From: Haloprofundus halobius
GTDB taxonomy: Archaea > Halobacteriota > Halobacteria > Halobacteriales > Haloferacaceae
DNA length: 64,000 bases
Direction: 5' to 3'
Assembly (NCBI RefSeq): GCF_020097835.1
Contig: NZ_CP083666.1
Location: 1,860,001-1,924,000, forward strand
Below the pieces are notes generated by a model that worked only from the letters and a program-made list of their open reading frames with translations, did not search any database and was not told the origin of the DNA. Below are positions 18,401 to 26,503 of the stretch, piece after piece. Made by a program: the position numbers and the translations under genes. Position 1 is the stretch's first letter. Every line of letters begins with the position of its first letter.

Positions 18401-19985
18401 GCACGACATCTACTCCATCGAGGACCTCAAACAGCTCATCCACGACCTCAAAGTCGCCAACGAGGACGCCGACATCAACGTCAAACTCGTCTCGGAGGCG
18501 GGCATCGGCACCATCGCCGCGGGCGTCGCGAAGGCCAACGCGGATGTAGTACACATCTCCGGCGACTCCGGCGGTACGGGCGCGTCGCCGAAGACGAGCA
18601 TCAAGAACGCCGGCCTACCGTGGGAACTCGGCCTCGCGGAGGCGAACCAGATGCTCTGTGCGACGGGCCTGCGCGACCGGATTCGCGTCTCCACCGACGG
18701 CGGGATGAAGACCGGCCGCGACGTGGCTATCGCCGCGCTACTGGGCGCGGAGGAGTACATCTTCGGGACGGCGTCGCTCGTCACCGCCGGCTGCGTGATG
18801 GCGCGGCAGTGCCACGAGAACACCTGTCCGGTCGGCGTCGCGACCCAGAACGAGAACCTTCGGAACCGCTTCCCCGGCGAACCCGACCACGTCATCAACT
18901 ACATGACGTTCATCGCGCAGGAACTGCGCGAGCTCATGGCCGAACTCGGCTTCGAGACGGTCGACGAGATGATCGGCCGTCCCCGCTACCTCCGCCAGCG
19001 CGAGACCGACCACGAGAAGGCCAAACATCTGGACCTCTCGGCGGTACTCGCGGAACCGGCGGGCGAGCAGCGTCGCAAGACGCAGGAACAGTCACACTCG
19101 GACCTCGACGCGCAACTCGACCGCCAACTCATCGAGGACGCGCAACCGGCGCTCGACGACGGTGAACCCGTCCAACTGCGCCACGAGATATCGAACGTCG
19201 ACCGCGCGGTCGGCGCGATGCTCTCGGATCGCATCTCGACGCGGTACGGCGGCGAGGGGCTCTCCGACGACACTATCACCTGCGAGTTCGACGGCGTCGC
19301 CGGCCAGAGCTTCGGGGCGTTCCTCGCCTCGGGCGTGACGATGCGCCTCACCGGCGCGGCCAACGACTACGTCGGTAAGGGGCTCTCCGGCGGCAAAGTC
19401 GTCGTCGAGACGCCCGCGGACGCGAGCTACGAACCCGACGAGAACGTCCTCATCGGCAACGTCGCGTTGTACGGCGCGACGCAGGGCGAACTGTACGTCA
19501 ACGGCGTCGCGGGCGAGCGCTTCGCCGTCCGCAACTCGGGGGTGAAAGCCGTCGTCGAGGGCGTCGGCGACCACGGCTGCGAGTACATGACCGGCGGCGT
19601 CGTGGCCGTGCTCGGCGGGACGGGGCGGAACTTCGCCGCGGGGATGTCCGGCGGCGTCGCCTACGTCTACGACCCCGACGAGGAGTTGGCGGCGAAGGCG
19701 AACACCGAGATGGTGTCGCTCTCGCAGGAACTCGGCGAGAGCGACGAGGCGATGCTGCGCCGCCTCGTGGAGAACCACGCCGACTACGCCGACAGCGAGC
19801 GCGCCGAGGCGCTGCTCGCGGAGTGGCCCAGCGAAGTGAAGAACTTCGCGAAAGTGATGCCGGACGCGTACGCGAAAGTCATCACCGAGGAGGGACGCGC
19901 CGACGTACGCGACGAACTCCCCGCGCCCGCCGGTTCCGTCGAAGACACCCGCATCGACCGCGAAGTCGCCCAGAGCGACGACTGA
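15450..19985 (+). CDS. gltB: Glutamate synthase, large (alpha/ferredoxin-type) subunit
   Basis: 1511 residues, full length. The N-terminal type II glutaminase domain begins after a 22-residue propeptide ending ADERSN, leaving Cys23 (CGVGAV) as the nucleophile. A central domain and the FMN-binding synthase domain follow, with GKSNSGEGGE, PGEGGHLPGKKV and GDSGGTGASPKTSIKNAG. The 3Fe-4S ligands are C-x5-C-x4-C in CVMARQCHENTC. The C-terminal GXGXG beta-helix domain starts around YGGEGL. It converts glutamine plus 2-oxoglutarate to two glutamates, the second half of ammonium assimilation. No gltD small subunit is nearby, so the electron donor may be ferredoxin. It is apparently monocistronic with a short or absent leader. 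Confidence 0.95.
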   Translation: MTKPHTDTRRVGLADPADERSNCGVGAVMDLDGGASHDVLSDGLELLVNLEHRGTTGAEENTGDGAGIMIQRPDAFFAEELDCDLPELWAIGSVFFPQDDDARERVVGVVEDALADHGLDAFHWRDVPTDNTDLGATALESEPDVRQLFVQPTDDATDAEAFDRALYVGRRAAENAVDDSGIEGSGRFYVCSLSRKTLVYKGLLKAEQLPTYYPDLSDERMKTSLSMVHARFSTNTLGAWHLAHPYRNVVHNGEINTIRGNVNWMRARETELEHPDFGTDIETIKPVTHADQSDTASVDNVVELLLQGGRDLPHVLRMLIPEAYRNDHAMDEGRHDWYDYHASLVEPWDGPALVAATDGDRIAAVLDRNGLRPCRYDVTTDNRLVMASEVGALDHDPSEIKSRGRLQPGQLFMADPEEGRVIPDEEVFDSLVDAKYGEWVADEQRHLSASADPEAFGTRDPVESLRAQQAAFGYTQDQLNHLIEPMARQGKDPVGSMGDDTPLSVLSDFNRPLFTYFKQLFAQVSNPPIDYIREKLVTSLESRLGNQRNMLAESPEHARQLVLDSPVVTDEQTAGIEDLDGSDGLRSETLDMTYERGEEELEDAVERLRDEAREAIEGGADIVVLSDRAAGPDRVPIPSLLATGAVHHSLVRNGLRNRAGLVVESGDPREVHHIATLVGYGAGAVNPYLAYQTIEDIVAGPDGADPEEAIAAYVKALEDGLLKTMAKMGISTVESYRGAQIFEAVGLSSEFVREYFEGTEIRTEGIGMPQIEADLLTRHTVAYGEDPKLEVQGEYENRSAGIHHQWNPKTVGALQRAVRSGNYETYREFAELVNDQSEELQTLRGLLDFDSDRDSIPIEDVEPVEEIVKRFSTAAMSLGSLSPEAHENNSIAMNRIGGKSNSGEGGEPPKRFGTEKECNVKQVASGRFGVTSHYLSSADELQIKMAQGSKPGEGGHLPGKKVNEMIAHVRYSTPGVGLISPPPLHDIYSIEDLKQLIHDLKVANEDADINVKLVSEAGIGTIAAGVAKANADVVHISGDSGGTGASPKTSIKNAGLPWELGLAEANQMLCATGLRDRIRVSTDGGMKTGRDVAIAALLGAEEYIFGTASLVTAGCVMARQCHENTCPVGVATQNENLRNRFPGEPDHVINYMTFIAQELRELMAELGFETVDEMIGRPRYLRQRETDHEKAKHLDLSAVLAEPAGEQRRKTQEQSHSDLDAQLDRQLIEDAQPALDDGEPVQLRHEISNVDRAVGAMLSDRISTRYGGEGLSDDTITCEFDGVAGQSFGAFLASGVTMRLTGAANDYVGKGLSGGKVVVETPADASYEPDENVLIGNVALYGATQGELYVNGVAGERFAVRNSGVKAVVEGVGDHGCEYMTGGVVAVLGGTGRNFAAGMSGGVAYVYDPDEELAAKANTEMVSLSQELGESDEAMLRRLVENHADYADSERAEALLAEWPSEVKNFAKVMPDAYAKVITEEGRADVRDELPAPAGSVEDTRIDREVAQSDD

Positions 19986-20022
19986 ACGCGGCGAGCGCGG
20001 CGCTGCGCGTCGTCATCTTCGC

Positions 20023-20052
20023 TCGTCTTCCGTCTTCTGTCTTTTTCTCCCG
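20023..20052 (+). terminator. T-rich terminator after gltB
   Basis: A pyrimidine-rich run (TCGTCTTCCGTCTTCTGTC then TTTTTCTCCC) begins about 40 bases after the gltB stop. U-rich tracts of this kind are the known termination signal in archaea. Confidence 0.5.
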
Positions 20053-20257
20053 TCTCTCGTACCCCCGGAGCGACGCGCGTAGTACTCCGTCTGACGGAGT
20101 CGGGGACGGTTGTTTCAGCTCGTCCGACACGAGATAGTGACGTTCACGCACAATCGGTCGTATATGTTTACATTCGCACACCACCGGTTTCATGAATTGA
20201 CATTAGGGGGATGGAGAGCGAACAAACCACACGAACATCACATTTCTCTGAACTGAA

Positions 20258-20266
20258 TTTATCTTA
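20258..20266 (+). promoter_or_regulatory. TATA-like box of the LamG-like gene
   Basis: TTTATCTTA lies 26-34 bases before the ATG at 20292, consistent with a leaderless transcript. The surrounding 100 bases are distinctly AT-rich compared with neighbouring coding DNA. Confidence 0.5.
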
Positions 20267-20291
20267 TGTCGTACTGTCGAACTCCATGGTC

Positions 20292-21008
20292 ATGGAAAAA
20301 AACGCACGGACCGATTCGACAGCACCCATGGTTGGGCGTCGCAGCGCACTACAAACACTCGGTGCCGCCGCGGGACTCTCAGTCGGGCTCCCACTGGTCG
20401 GAAGTTCCGGTGTCTCCGCCCAGCAAGAGCGCGTGGTAGAAGCGTTCGAGTACGGGGCGCAGCAACTCGGGGACCGCTACCAGTTTTTGGACGGACAGGA
20501 GGGTGTTTCGACGACGCAAAACGTCTCGCAGTCCGGGTCGCGGTCACTCCGGATTACCGGCGTCGACTCCGGTGTGTACACCGCGTCGCTGCCGGACGCA
20601 CCGACGCGAGGCGACACGTTCTCGTACTGGGTTCGCGCGACCGGCGGGGCCGACACGCTCAATTTCGGGTACGCCGTCGAGGACCCGAACAACCAGTACT
20701 ACGTCAAACTGCAGCTTCCCCAGAACAACGTCTTTCTCTACAAGGAGACCAACGGGGCGAAGTCGCTGGTCGGACAGTCGAGCCAGGGATTCGCGCTCGG
20801 CCAGAACAACTGGTACCAGGTACTCGTTCGGTGGCAGGAGTCGGGGAGACACATCGTCGTCGTCGCCGACGCCGACGGAACCCCCGTCACCAGACTCTCG
20901 GGGACTGACTCCCAGTACGACGGTGGCGGCGTCGGCTTCTACGCGTACCTCGCCTCCGGCGGAAGCGGCTTCTACGACTCGCTGGTCAAAACTCCGCAAG
21001 AGGGGTGA
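20292..21008 (+). CDS. Tat-exported protein with LamG-like fold
   Basis: About 238 residues. The N terminus has a twin-arginine motif (GRRSALQTLG), a hydrophobic stretch (AAAGLSVGLPLVGSSG) and a likely cleavage after SVSAQQ-like SGVSAQ, so it is secreted folded via Tat. The mature part reads as a concanavalin/LamG-like beta sandwich: SGSRSLRITG, TFSYWVRATGG, YYVKLQL, WYQVLVRWQESG, GGVGFYAYLASGGSGFYDSLV. Such domains often bind glycans, but no catalytic residue can be assigned. The start at 20292 (or 20286) is chosen because TTTATCTTA lies 26-34 bases upstream of 20292. The frame upstream to 20211 crosses that box. Confidence 0.75.
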   Translation: MEKNARTDSTAPMVGRRSALQTLGAAAGLSVGLPLVGSSGVSAQQERVVEAFEYGAQQLGDRYQFLDGQEGVSTTQNVSQSGSRSLRITGVDSGVYTASLPDAPTRGDTFSYWVRATGGADTLNFGYAVEDPNNQYYVKLQLPQNNVFLYKETNGAKSLVGQSSQGFALGQNNWYQVLVRWQESGRHIVVVADADGTPVTRLSGTDSQYDGGGVGFYAYLASGGSGFYDSLVKTPQEG

Positions 21009-21120
21009 GATGGGTCGAACAGTTCGAACGGGTCGAACGATTCCTCCGCGCGAAGTCGGTAGCGCGCCATCGTTCTCTCGGGTGGGAAACAACTGATACG
21101 ACGCCGAGCGTACGTACCAT

Positions 21121-21546
21121 ATGACATCGCGACCCAACGACGACCTCGCGGACGGCATCGTCTACATCGCACGAACCGCGCTCGGCGACGCGCTTCGCAG
21201 CGTCATCTACTTCACGCCCGACGAGTTCGAGGTGCTGTACCTCCGCTCGGATCTCTACACCGACGACAGGTCGCGCGTCCGCTCGGTGAAGGAGCCGCTC
21301 GTCGAGAACGAGCGCCTCGGCTTCTCCTCGCAGGAGACGTACGGCGACCTGTTCGAGAACCCGGCGACCGAACCGGACGTCGGCGAGTACGAGTACACGA
21401 TTCGCGTCTTCTCGAAGGGCTTTCTCTGTCGCGTGCTCGTCGACGACCACGGCGTCATCATCACCACCGACGAGTTGGACATCACCGAGTTCGAGGCGCA
21501 AGCGGTGAGCCTGCGGTCGTTGCTCACGGTCGGCGACCAGAACTGA
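21121..21546 (+). CDS. Conserved haloarchaeal protein, function unknown
   Basis: 141 residues, starting MTSRPNDDLADGIVYIARTA. It contains RSVIYFTPDEFEVLYLRSDLY and EYTIRVFSKGFLCRVLVDDHGVI within a soluble alpha/beta layout. It has no signal peptide, membrane helix or recognised active site. The pattern (YF-x-x-x-x-F-x-V-x-Y-L-R-x-D) recalls a group of haloarchaeal proteins of unknown function (possibly DUF7522, from memory). It lies alone between an exported protein and the tandem SDR genes. Confidence 0.7.
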   Translation: MTSRPNDDLADGIVYIARTALGDALRSVIYFTPDEFEVLYLRSDLYTDDRSRVRSVKEPLVENERLGFSSQETYGDLFENPATEPDVGEYEYTIRVFSKGFLCRVLVDDHGVIITTDELDITEFEAQAVSLRSLLTVGDQN

Positions 21547-21671
21547 ACGCTGCCGGGCGTGTGTAGCCGACGCACCCGTCCACGACGCGGCCCAATGGGG
21601 GCCACGTCTCTTTTCCGCGCGGTCCGTTCCGCCTGACGTACGCTTTTCGCGCACCCCCGCGAGCAGAGCAT

Positions 21672-22676
21672 ATGAAAACCGCTCTCTGTCTCGGTGGGAC
21701 GCGCTTCATCGGCCGCCACACGGTCGAGGAACTGCTCGCGCACGACTACGACGTGACGACGTTCACCCGCGGCACCCACGACGACCCCTTCGCGGACCGT
21801 GCGGGCGTCTCGCACATCCCCGGCGACCGGACCGACCGCGACGCGCTGGAGTCGGCGTCGGCCGAAGTCGCCCCCGATGTCGTCGTCGACTTCTGTGCGT
21901 ACCATCCCCACGACGTGGAGACGGCGACCGACGTGTTCGCCGACGCCCGCTACGTCTACGTCTCCAGCGGCAGCGCCTACGCTCGACCGGACGTGCCGAT
22001 GCGAGAGGACGAGACACCGATTCACGACTGTACGCCCGGACAAGCCGAGGACGACTCCGCCGAGAGCTACGGTCCGCGGAAGGCCGAAGGGGATAGAGCG
22101 GTCGCCGTCGCCGCCGCAGAGGGTGCCGAGGCGATGGCGGTCCGGCCGATGCTCGTCTACGGGCCGCACGACTACACCGAACGCTTCGCGTACTGGGTCG
22201 GCCGGGTCGCCGAGTACGACCGCGTGCTCGTGCCGGGCGACGGCGGCAGTCTCCTCCACCGGTCGTACGTCGGGGACGTCGCCAGCGCCCTCAGAATCGT
22301 CGCCGAAGAGGGCGACCCGGGCGAGGCGTACAACGTGGCCGACAGGAACGCATTTTCGCTGTCGGAGTCGCTGGAGTTGATCGGAGAGGCGCTCGATACC
22401 GAGGTGGAAGTCGTCGGCGCGAGTGACCGCGAGTTGGCCGAGGCGGACCTCGAACCGACGGATTTCCCGCTGTACACCCCACGGCCGATGCTCGTGTCGA
22501 CGGAGAAATTACACCAGTTGGGCTGGGAGTCGACGCCGAAATCGGAGGCCGTCGCGACGACGGCGACGGCGCATGTCGAAAACGATCGCGACGGGGCGGA
22601 GAACGAGCCTGAGAGGGCAGACGAAGAGCGGGTGTTAGACGCGTTGGATGCCACAGTGGAACCCGACGACGCGTAA
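21672..22676 (+). CDS. NAD-dependent epimerase/dehydratase (extended SDR), copy 1
   Basis: 334 residues. The N-terminal Rossmann motif is LCLGGTRFIGRHTVEELL. The catalytic region is YVYVSSGSAYA, with YGPRK as the YxxxK pair. VRPMLVYGPHDYTERFAYW and PGDGGSLLHRSYVGDVASAL are typical of extended SDR enzymes of the CSP41/epimerase group. It likely acts on a nucleotide sugar or related NAD-dependent substrate; the substrate is unknown. It is closely related to the next gene (same length, same motif order) and precedes it by 62 bases on the same strand. A CTTTTCGCG stretch about 30 bases upstream is the probable promoter. The C-terminal tail is acidic. Confidence 0.85.
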   Translation: MKTALCLGGTRFIGRHTVEELLAHDYDVTTFTRGTHDDPFADRAGVSHIPGDRTDRDALESASAEVAPDVVVDFCAYHPHDVETATDVFADARYVYVSSGSAYARPDVPMREDETPIHDCTPGQAEDDSAESYGPRKAEGDRAVAVAAAEGAEAMAVRPMLVYGPHDYTERFAYWVGRVAEYDRVLVPGDGGSLLHRSYVGDVASALRIVAEEGDPGEAYNVADRNAFSLSESLELIGEALDTEVEVVGASDRELAEADLEPTDFPLYTPRPMLVSTEKLHQLGWESTPKSEAVATTATAHVENDRDGAENEPERADEERVLDALDATVEPDDA

Positions 22677-22738
22677 TCACGGCCAATCGGACCGCCACTC
22701 GTACACTTTTCATCCCGCACCACCGACCGAGAACCGAC

Positions 22739-23740
22739 ATGAGCGACACGAGCGACTCGGCACTCGTCGTCGGCGGGACGCGCTTCATCGGCCGCCACGT
22801 CGTCGACGACCTACTGGAGAACGGCTACGAGGTCACCATCTTCAACCGCGGCAACCACGAGAACCCCTTCGCGGACGACGAGCGCGTCGGCCGCGTCGAA
22901 GGCGACCGAACCAACCGAGACGACCTCGAACGCGCCCGCGACGAGGCGGACCCGAACATCGTCGTCGACTGCGTCGCGTACAAACCCAAGGAAGTAGAAG
23001 AGGCAGTCGACGTGTTCGCCGACGTCGACGGCTACGTCTACATCTCCAGCGGGAGCGCCTACGGCAACGAAGAGATTCCGAAACGCGAGGGCGTCACCGA
23101 ACTCTGCGACTGCACGCCCGAACAGACCGAAGACGACTCGCCCGACAGCTACGGGGCGCGGAAAGCCGAGGGCGACCGCATCGTCTCTGAGGCCGCCGAG
23201 CGAGGCGTCAACGCCACCTCGGTCCGCCCGTGCATCGTCTACGGCCCGCACGACTACACCGAGCGCCTCGATTACTGGTTAGAGCGCGTCGACAACTACG
23301 ACCGCGTCATCGTGCCGGGCGACGGGACGAACATCTGGCACCGCGCGTACGTCGAGGACGTGGCGAGCGCGCTCCGTATCGTCGCCGAGTCGGGCGAACC
23401 CGGCGAGGCGTACAACGTCGGCGACCAGCGACTCGTCACGCTCGAAGAGATGGTCGAGGTCGTCGCCGACGCCGCAGATACCGAGATAGAAGTCGTCCAC
23501 GCGGGCGAACGCGAACTCGCCGCCGCGGAGCTCGAACCGACGGATTTCGTCCTCTACCGACCGTACCCACACGTCCTCGACACGAGCAAACTCGCGTCGC
23601 TGGGCTGGGAGTCGACGCCCGTCGACGAGGCGATGCGCCGCACCGTGGCGGAACATCGCGAGAGCGAACGCGACGGCTCCGAACACGACCCGGGACGCGA
23701 CGCCGAGGAGCGGGTGCTCGGCGTGTTGGACACCATCTAA
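22739..23740 (+). CDS. NAD-dependent epimerase/dehydratase (extended SDR), copy 2
   Basis: 333 residues, a tandem paralogue of the preceding gene. Motifs are VVGGTRFIGRHVVDDLL (cofactor), YVYISSGSAYGN and YGARK (catalytic Ser, Tyr, Lys), VRPCIVYGPHDYTERLDYW, and VPGDGTNIWHRAYVEDVASA. Differences from copy 1 lie mainly in the substrate side (NIWHR versus SLLHR; C versus M before the IVYGP strand), suggesting divergence of substrate rather than simple redundancy. ACTTTTCATCC about 30 bases before the ATG probably gives it its own promoter. It is cytosolic. Confidence 0.85.
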   Translation: MSDTSDSALVVGGTRFIGRHVVDDLLENGYEVTIFNRGNHENPFADDERVGRVEGDRTNRDDLERARDEADPNIVVDCVAYKPKEVEEAVDVFADVDGYVYISSGSAYGNEEIPKREGVTELCDCTPEQTEDDSPDSYGARKAEGDRIVSEAAERGVNATSVRPCIVYGPHDYTERLDYWLERVDNYDRVIVPGDGTNIWHRAYVEDVASALRIVAESGEPGEAYNVGDQRLVTLEEMVEVVADAADTEIEVVHAGERELAAAELEPTDFVLYRPYPHVLDTSKLASLGWESTPVDEAMRRTVAEHRESERDGSEHDPGRDAEERVLGVLDTI

Positions 23741-23767
23741 AAACGAACCGCGTCGTTCTCGTTCGAC

Positions 23768-24457
23768 TCAGAACCCGAACCGTTCGTGGTTCATCTCGGG
23801 GACTTCATCTTCGAGCCACTCGCGGAACCACTTGACTCGCTTCAGACGGCGGTGGGCGATGCTCTCGGCGGTGTCGCTCTCGATGCGACGAGAGGCGTCG
23901 ACGCCGCGCTGGAGGACGCGCTCGACCATCTCGGCGGCGTCCATGTGCGTGCGGGCCTCGTAGCCCATCCGCAGCAGCATGAGCGCCGTCCCGTTCGCGC
24001 CGACCTTGTCGAGGATGTCGGCCTCCATGAGACACTGTGTCTCCAGCGACACGTCCGACAGCGGTCCCTGATAGGAGTGGTCCTCGATGGCCTGGCAGAC
24101 TTCGTCGATGAACGACTGCGGGAACTCGCCGTGCGAGGAGAGGTACTCCCGGGCGACGCGCGCGCCTTCCTCGGCGTGGACGTCCTGGTCGGCGTCGAGT
24201 TTCGCGATGTCGTGAAACAGCGACGCGACGGCGACGACGTCGACATCGGCACTCTCGCGCTCGGCGATGTGAGTCGCGAGGGCGACGACGTTGAGGATGT
24301 GGTTGAACCGGTAGTCGGCGCTGTGCCAGGGGTACCACCGCATCCGGCCGCCGTCGTCCTCGTTCTCCACGCTGGCGGCGAGATAATCGTAGACGAACCG
24401 CTTCATCTCCTCGAACTGTTCCTCGGTGACTTCCGTCTCTTTTATCTCGACCCCCAC
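23768..24457 (-). CDS. HD-domain metal-dependent phosphohydrolase
   Basis: 229 residues from the GTG at 24457, preceded at the ideal 7-base spacing by GGAGGT (24465-24470), one of the few Shine-Dalgarno sequences here. A GTG three codons earlier overlaps that site and is less likely. HD-superfamily ligands are visible: HILNVVALATHIAE, SLFHDIAKLDADQD (the HD doublet), and IEDHSYQG plus EADILDKVGANGTALML. It is predicted to hydrolyse a phosphoester such as a nucleotide, in the cytosol. The substrate is unknown; related haloarchaeal proteins are annotated only as HD-domain proteins. Confidence 0.85.
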   Translation of the reverse strand: MGVEIKETEVTEEQFEEMKRFVYDYLAASVENEDDGGRMRWYPWHSADYRFNHILNVVALATHIAERESADVDVVAVASLFHDIAKLDADQDVHAEEGARVAREYLSSHGEFPQSFIDEVCQAIEDHSYQGPLSDVSLETQCLMEADILDKVGANGTALMLLRMGYEARTHMDAAEMVERVLQRGVDASRRIESDTAESIAHRRLKRVKWFREWLEDEVPEMNHERFGF

Positions 24458-24463
24458 GGAGTC

Positions 24464-24470
24464 CACCTCC
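24464..24470 (-). promoter_or_regulatory. Shine-Dalgarno deciding the HD-protein start
   Basis: Minus-strand GGAGGTG. The GGAGGT core is 7 bases before the GTG at 24457, so this start is favoured over the GTG embedded in the site itself. It is notable because most genes in the window look leaderless. Confidence 0.6.
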
Positions 24471-24667
24471 GATGGGAAGGGCTGTCAGTCATTGTTGCTC
24501 GAAGAGAGGGTCGTTTCGCTCTTAGGCGTTACGACAGGGCCGACGACTCCGAAAATCCGACGCGAGCGACCGACGCCACCGCCGACGCGTCGCCTCCCAC
24601 CCCGCGGCGGGCGTGCGAATCCGCCGCAAAGCGAACCCGTAAGTGAGTTCGACGGGTCTCCACGTCT

Positions 24668-25405
24668 ATGACCGAGTTACTGTACCTCGACGACACCGAC
24701 GCGCGCGAGTTCGAGGCGACAGTCGAACGCGTCCTCGACGACAGAGTCGTCCTCGACCGAACCGCGTTCTACCCGACCGGCGGCGGCCAACCGAACGACA
24801 ACGGGACGCTCCGTCTCGCCGGCGACGGCTCGGACGCAGCGTCCGAGACGTGGACCGTCACCGACGTCTCGAAGAAGGACACGGTGTACCACACGCTCTC
24901 GGAGGAGCCGCCCGAAGCGGGGACGACCGTCACCGGCCGACTCGACTGGGAGCGTCGGTACTCGCACATGAAGTACCACACCGCCCAGCACCTCCTCTCG
25001 GCGCTCTTGCTCTCGGAGTACGACGCCGAGACGACCGGAAACCAGCTGTACGCCGACCGGGCCTACCTCGACTGCGCGTACGGACGCTTCGACGAGGGCG
25101 ACCTCGCCGACATCGAAGCGCGGATGAACGACCTCGTCGCCGACGCGATGCCCGTCCGGTGGTACGTGATGGACCGCGAGGAGGCCGAGGCGACGCTCGA
25201 CCCCGAGCGCACTCGACTCCACCTCCTGCCGGACTCCATCACCGAGATTCGACTCGTCGAAATCGGCCCCGAGGACGACCCGTACGACCGGACCGCCTGC
25301 GCGGGCACGCACGTCGCGAACACCGACGAACTCGGTACCGTCGAAGTCACGGGTCGAGAAACGAAAGGTGGAGAGAAAGAGCGGGTGAAGTTCCGACTGG
25401 TTTAA
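24668..25405 (+). CDS. alaX: Alanyl-tRNA editing protein AlaX
   Basis: 245 residues. This is a free-standing AlaRS editing domain: TAFYPTGGGQPNDNGTL, HTAQH at residues 104-108 (HxxxH) and CAGTH at 211-215 (CxxxH), the four zinc ligands of the editing site. It deacylates mischarged tRNA-Ala (Ser- or Gly-tRNA-Ala) in trans. The presence of the N-terminal glycine-rich strand places it with the AlaX-M-like forms. It overlaps the convergent FkbM gene by 4 bases at TTTAAT, both stops using the shared TAA. Confidence 0.92.
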   Translation: MTELLYLDDTDAREFEATVERVLDDRVVLDRTAFYPTGGGQPNDNGTLRLAGDGSDAASETWTVTDVSKKDTVYHTLSEEPPEAGTTVTGRLDWERRYSHMKYHTAQHLLSALLLSEYDAETTGNQLYADRAYLDCAYGRFDEGDLADIEARMNDLVADAMPVRWYVMDREEAEATLDPERTRLHLLPDSITEIRLVEIGPEDDPYDRTACAGTHVANTDELGTVEVTGRETKGGEKERVKFRLV

Positions 25406-26226
25406 TCGCTCGACCGACCGGGTTCCGTTTTGGGAGTACAGACCCACGCGTCGGGTCGTATCCGGATCCGGTAGCCGAGCGACCGCAGCAACGACGCGAC
25501 GTCAGCGGTCCGGTCCTCGCCGCCTTCGGTGTGCGGTTCGAAGTAGACGGTGGGGCGCGCCGACCGAAGCGTCTCGCGCGCGCCCCGAAGTGCCTCCAAC
25601 CCGTACCCCTCGACGTCGATTTTGATGTGATCCGGTGGGGGAAGTTCACCGTCTTCACCTTCGCCCGTGTTGTCCGCGCCGACTCCGGCGACGACATCGT
25701 CGAGGGCGACGACGTGAACGTCGATTTCGTCGCGGACGCTCGCCTCCCACGCGCCGGCGTTTCTGGCGTCGAACGACCCGAGTTCGTCGTACGTGGAGCG
25801 GTGGAACCGACGGGTTCCGGTCGCCGCGCCGACGCCCTCCTCGCGGACGGTGATTCTATCTCCGAACCCGTTGCGGTCGACGTTCGCCCGGAGTTGTGCG
25901 GCTACGTCCGGGTTCGGTTCGAAGGCGACGATTCGGGTATCTGGTTCGCTGGCGGCGACGGCCAGCGAGTAGACGCCGGTGTTCGCGCCCACGTCGTAGA
26001 CGACGTCACCGGGTTCGCAGGCGTGGAGGAGTCGGTGCAGCAACACGTCGTCGCCGTGTTTGTTGACGAGTTCGTAACTCCGAAAGCTCGCGGACCCGAC
26101 GCGTTTTTTCGGTGCGTACCACTCGTGTCGGTGGTTTCGACGGACGGCCGCGTAGTACGCCGAGAAGACCACGTACCGGAGGCTGTACTGCGCCCGTCGA
26201 ATCGCGCCGTCGATGCGTCCGCTCAT
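25402..26226 (-). CDS. FkbM family SAM-dependent methyltransferase
   Basis: 274 residues from the ATG at 26226 (MSGRIDGAIRRAQYSLRYVV); the longer frame upstream has no family signal and is not used. The SAM motif I is VVYDVGANTGVYSLAVAAS, followed by IVAFEPNPDVAAQLRANV and, later, IKIDVEGYGLEALRGARETL, the FkbM signature. The C terminus has RPTVYFEPH. FkbM-type enzymes O-methylate sugars or polyketide-like molecules; in haloarchaea they often sit near surface glycosylation genes, but none is adjacent here. It has no membrane helix. The 3' end overlaps alaX convergently by 4 bases. Confidence 0.85.
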   Translation of the reverse strand: MSGRIDGAIRRAQYSLRYVVFSAYYAAVRRNHRHEWYAPKKRVGSASFRSYELVNKHGDDVLLHRLLHACEPGDVVYDVGANTGVYSLAVAASEPDTRIVAFEPNPDVAAQLRANVDRNGFGDRITVREEGVGAATGTRRFHRSTYDELGSFDARNAGAWEASVRDEIDVHVVALDDVVAGVGADNTGEGEDGELPPPDHIKIDVEGYGLEALRGARETLRSARPTVYFEPHTEGGEDRTADVASLLRSLGYRIRIRPDAWVCTPKTEPGRSSD

Positions 26227-26274
26227 AGCACGACGTTCGGGTGGCGGCGACAGAAGGGTTCGGGTTCGGCGTGT

Positions 26275-26294
26275 GGACCCACGGGTCCGGACCC
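26275..26294. repeat. Overlapping GGACCC/GGGTCC palindromes
   Basis: GGACCC-AC-GGGTCC (26275-26288) overlaps the perfect palindrome GGGTCCGGACCC (26283-26294). It lies upstream of the FkbM start and about 210 bases before the Tat-protein gene. It could form alternative hairpins or be an operator. Confidence 0.4.
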
Positions 26295-26503
26295 GGCCTC
26301 GACGGGCGCCGTATCGCAGTCGAACCGCTGTCTCGGCGCTGGGACCGAACCCTGGTCGAAGGCTGCTTCCAAAAACAAGGCTAGCGCTTTCGGAACTGCT
26401 CGCCGTCGGTTCGCGTGGGTCGTCCGAACCACTATCGCTACGCGCGCAGTTCGCCGTACCGACGCACGTTCGCTTCGTCGTTCGACGGCCCGTGGTGAAA
26501 TCT

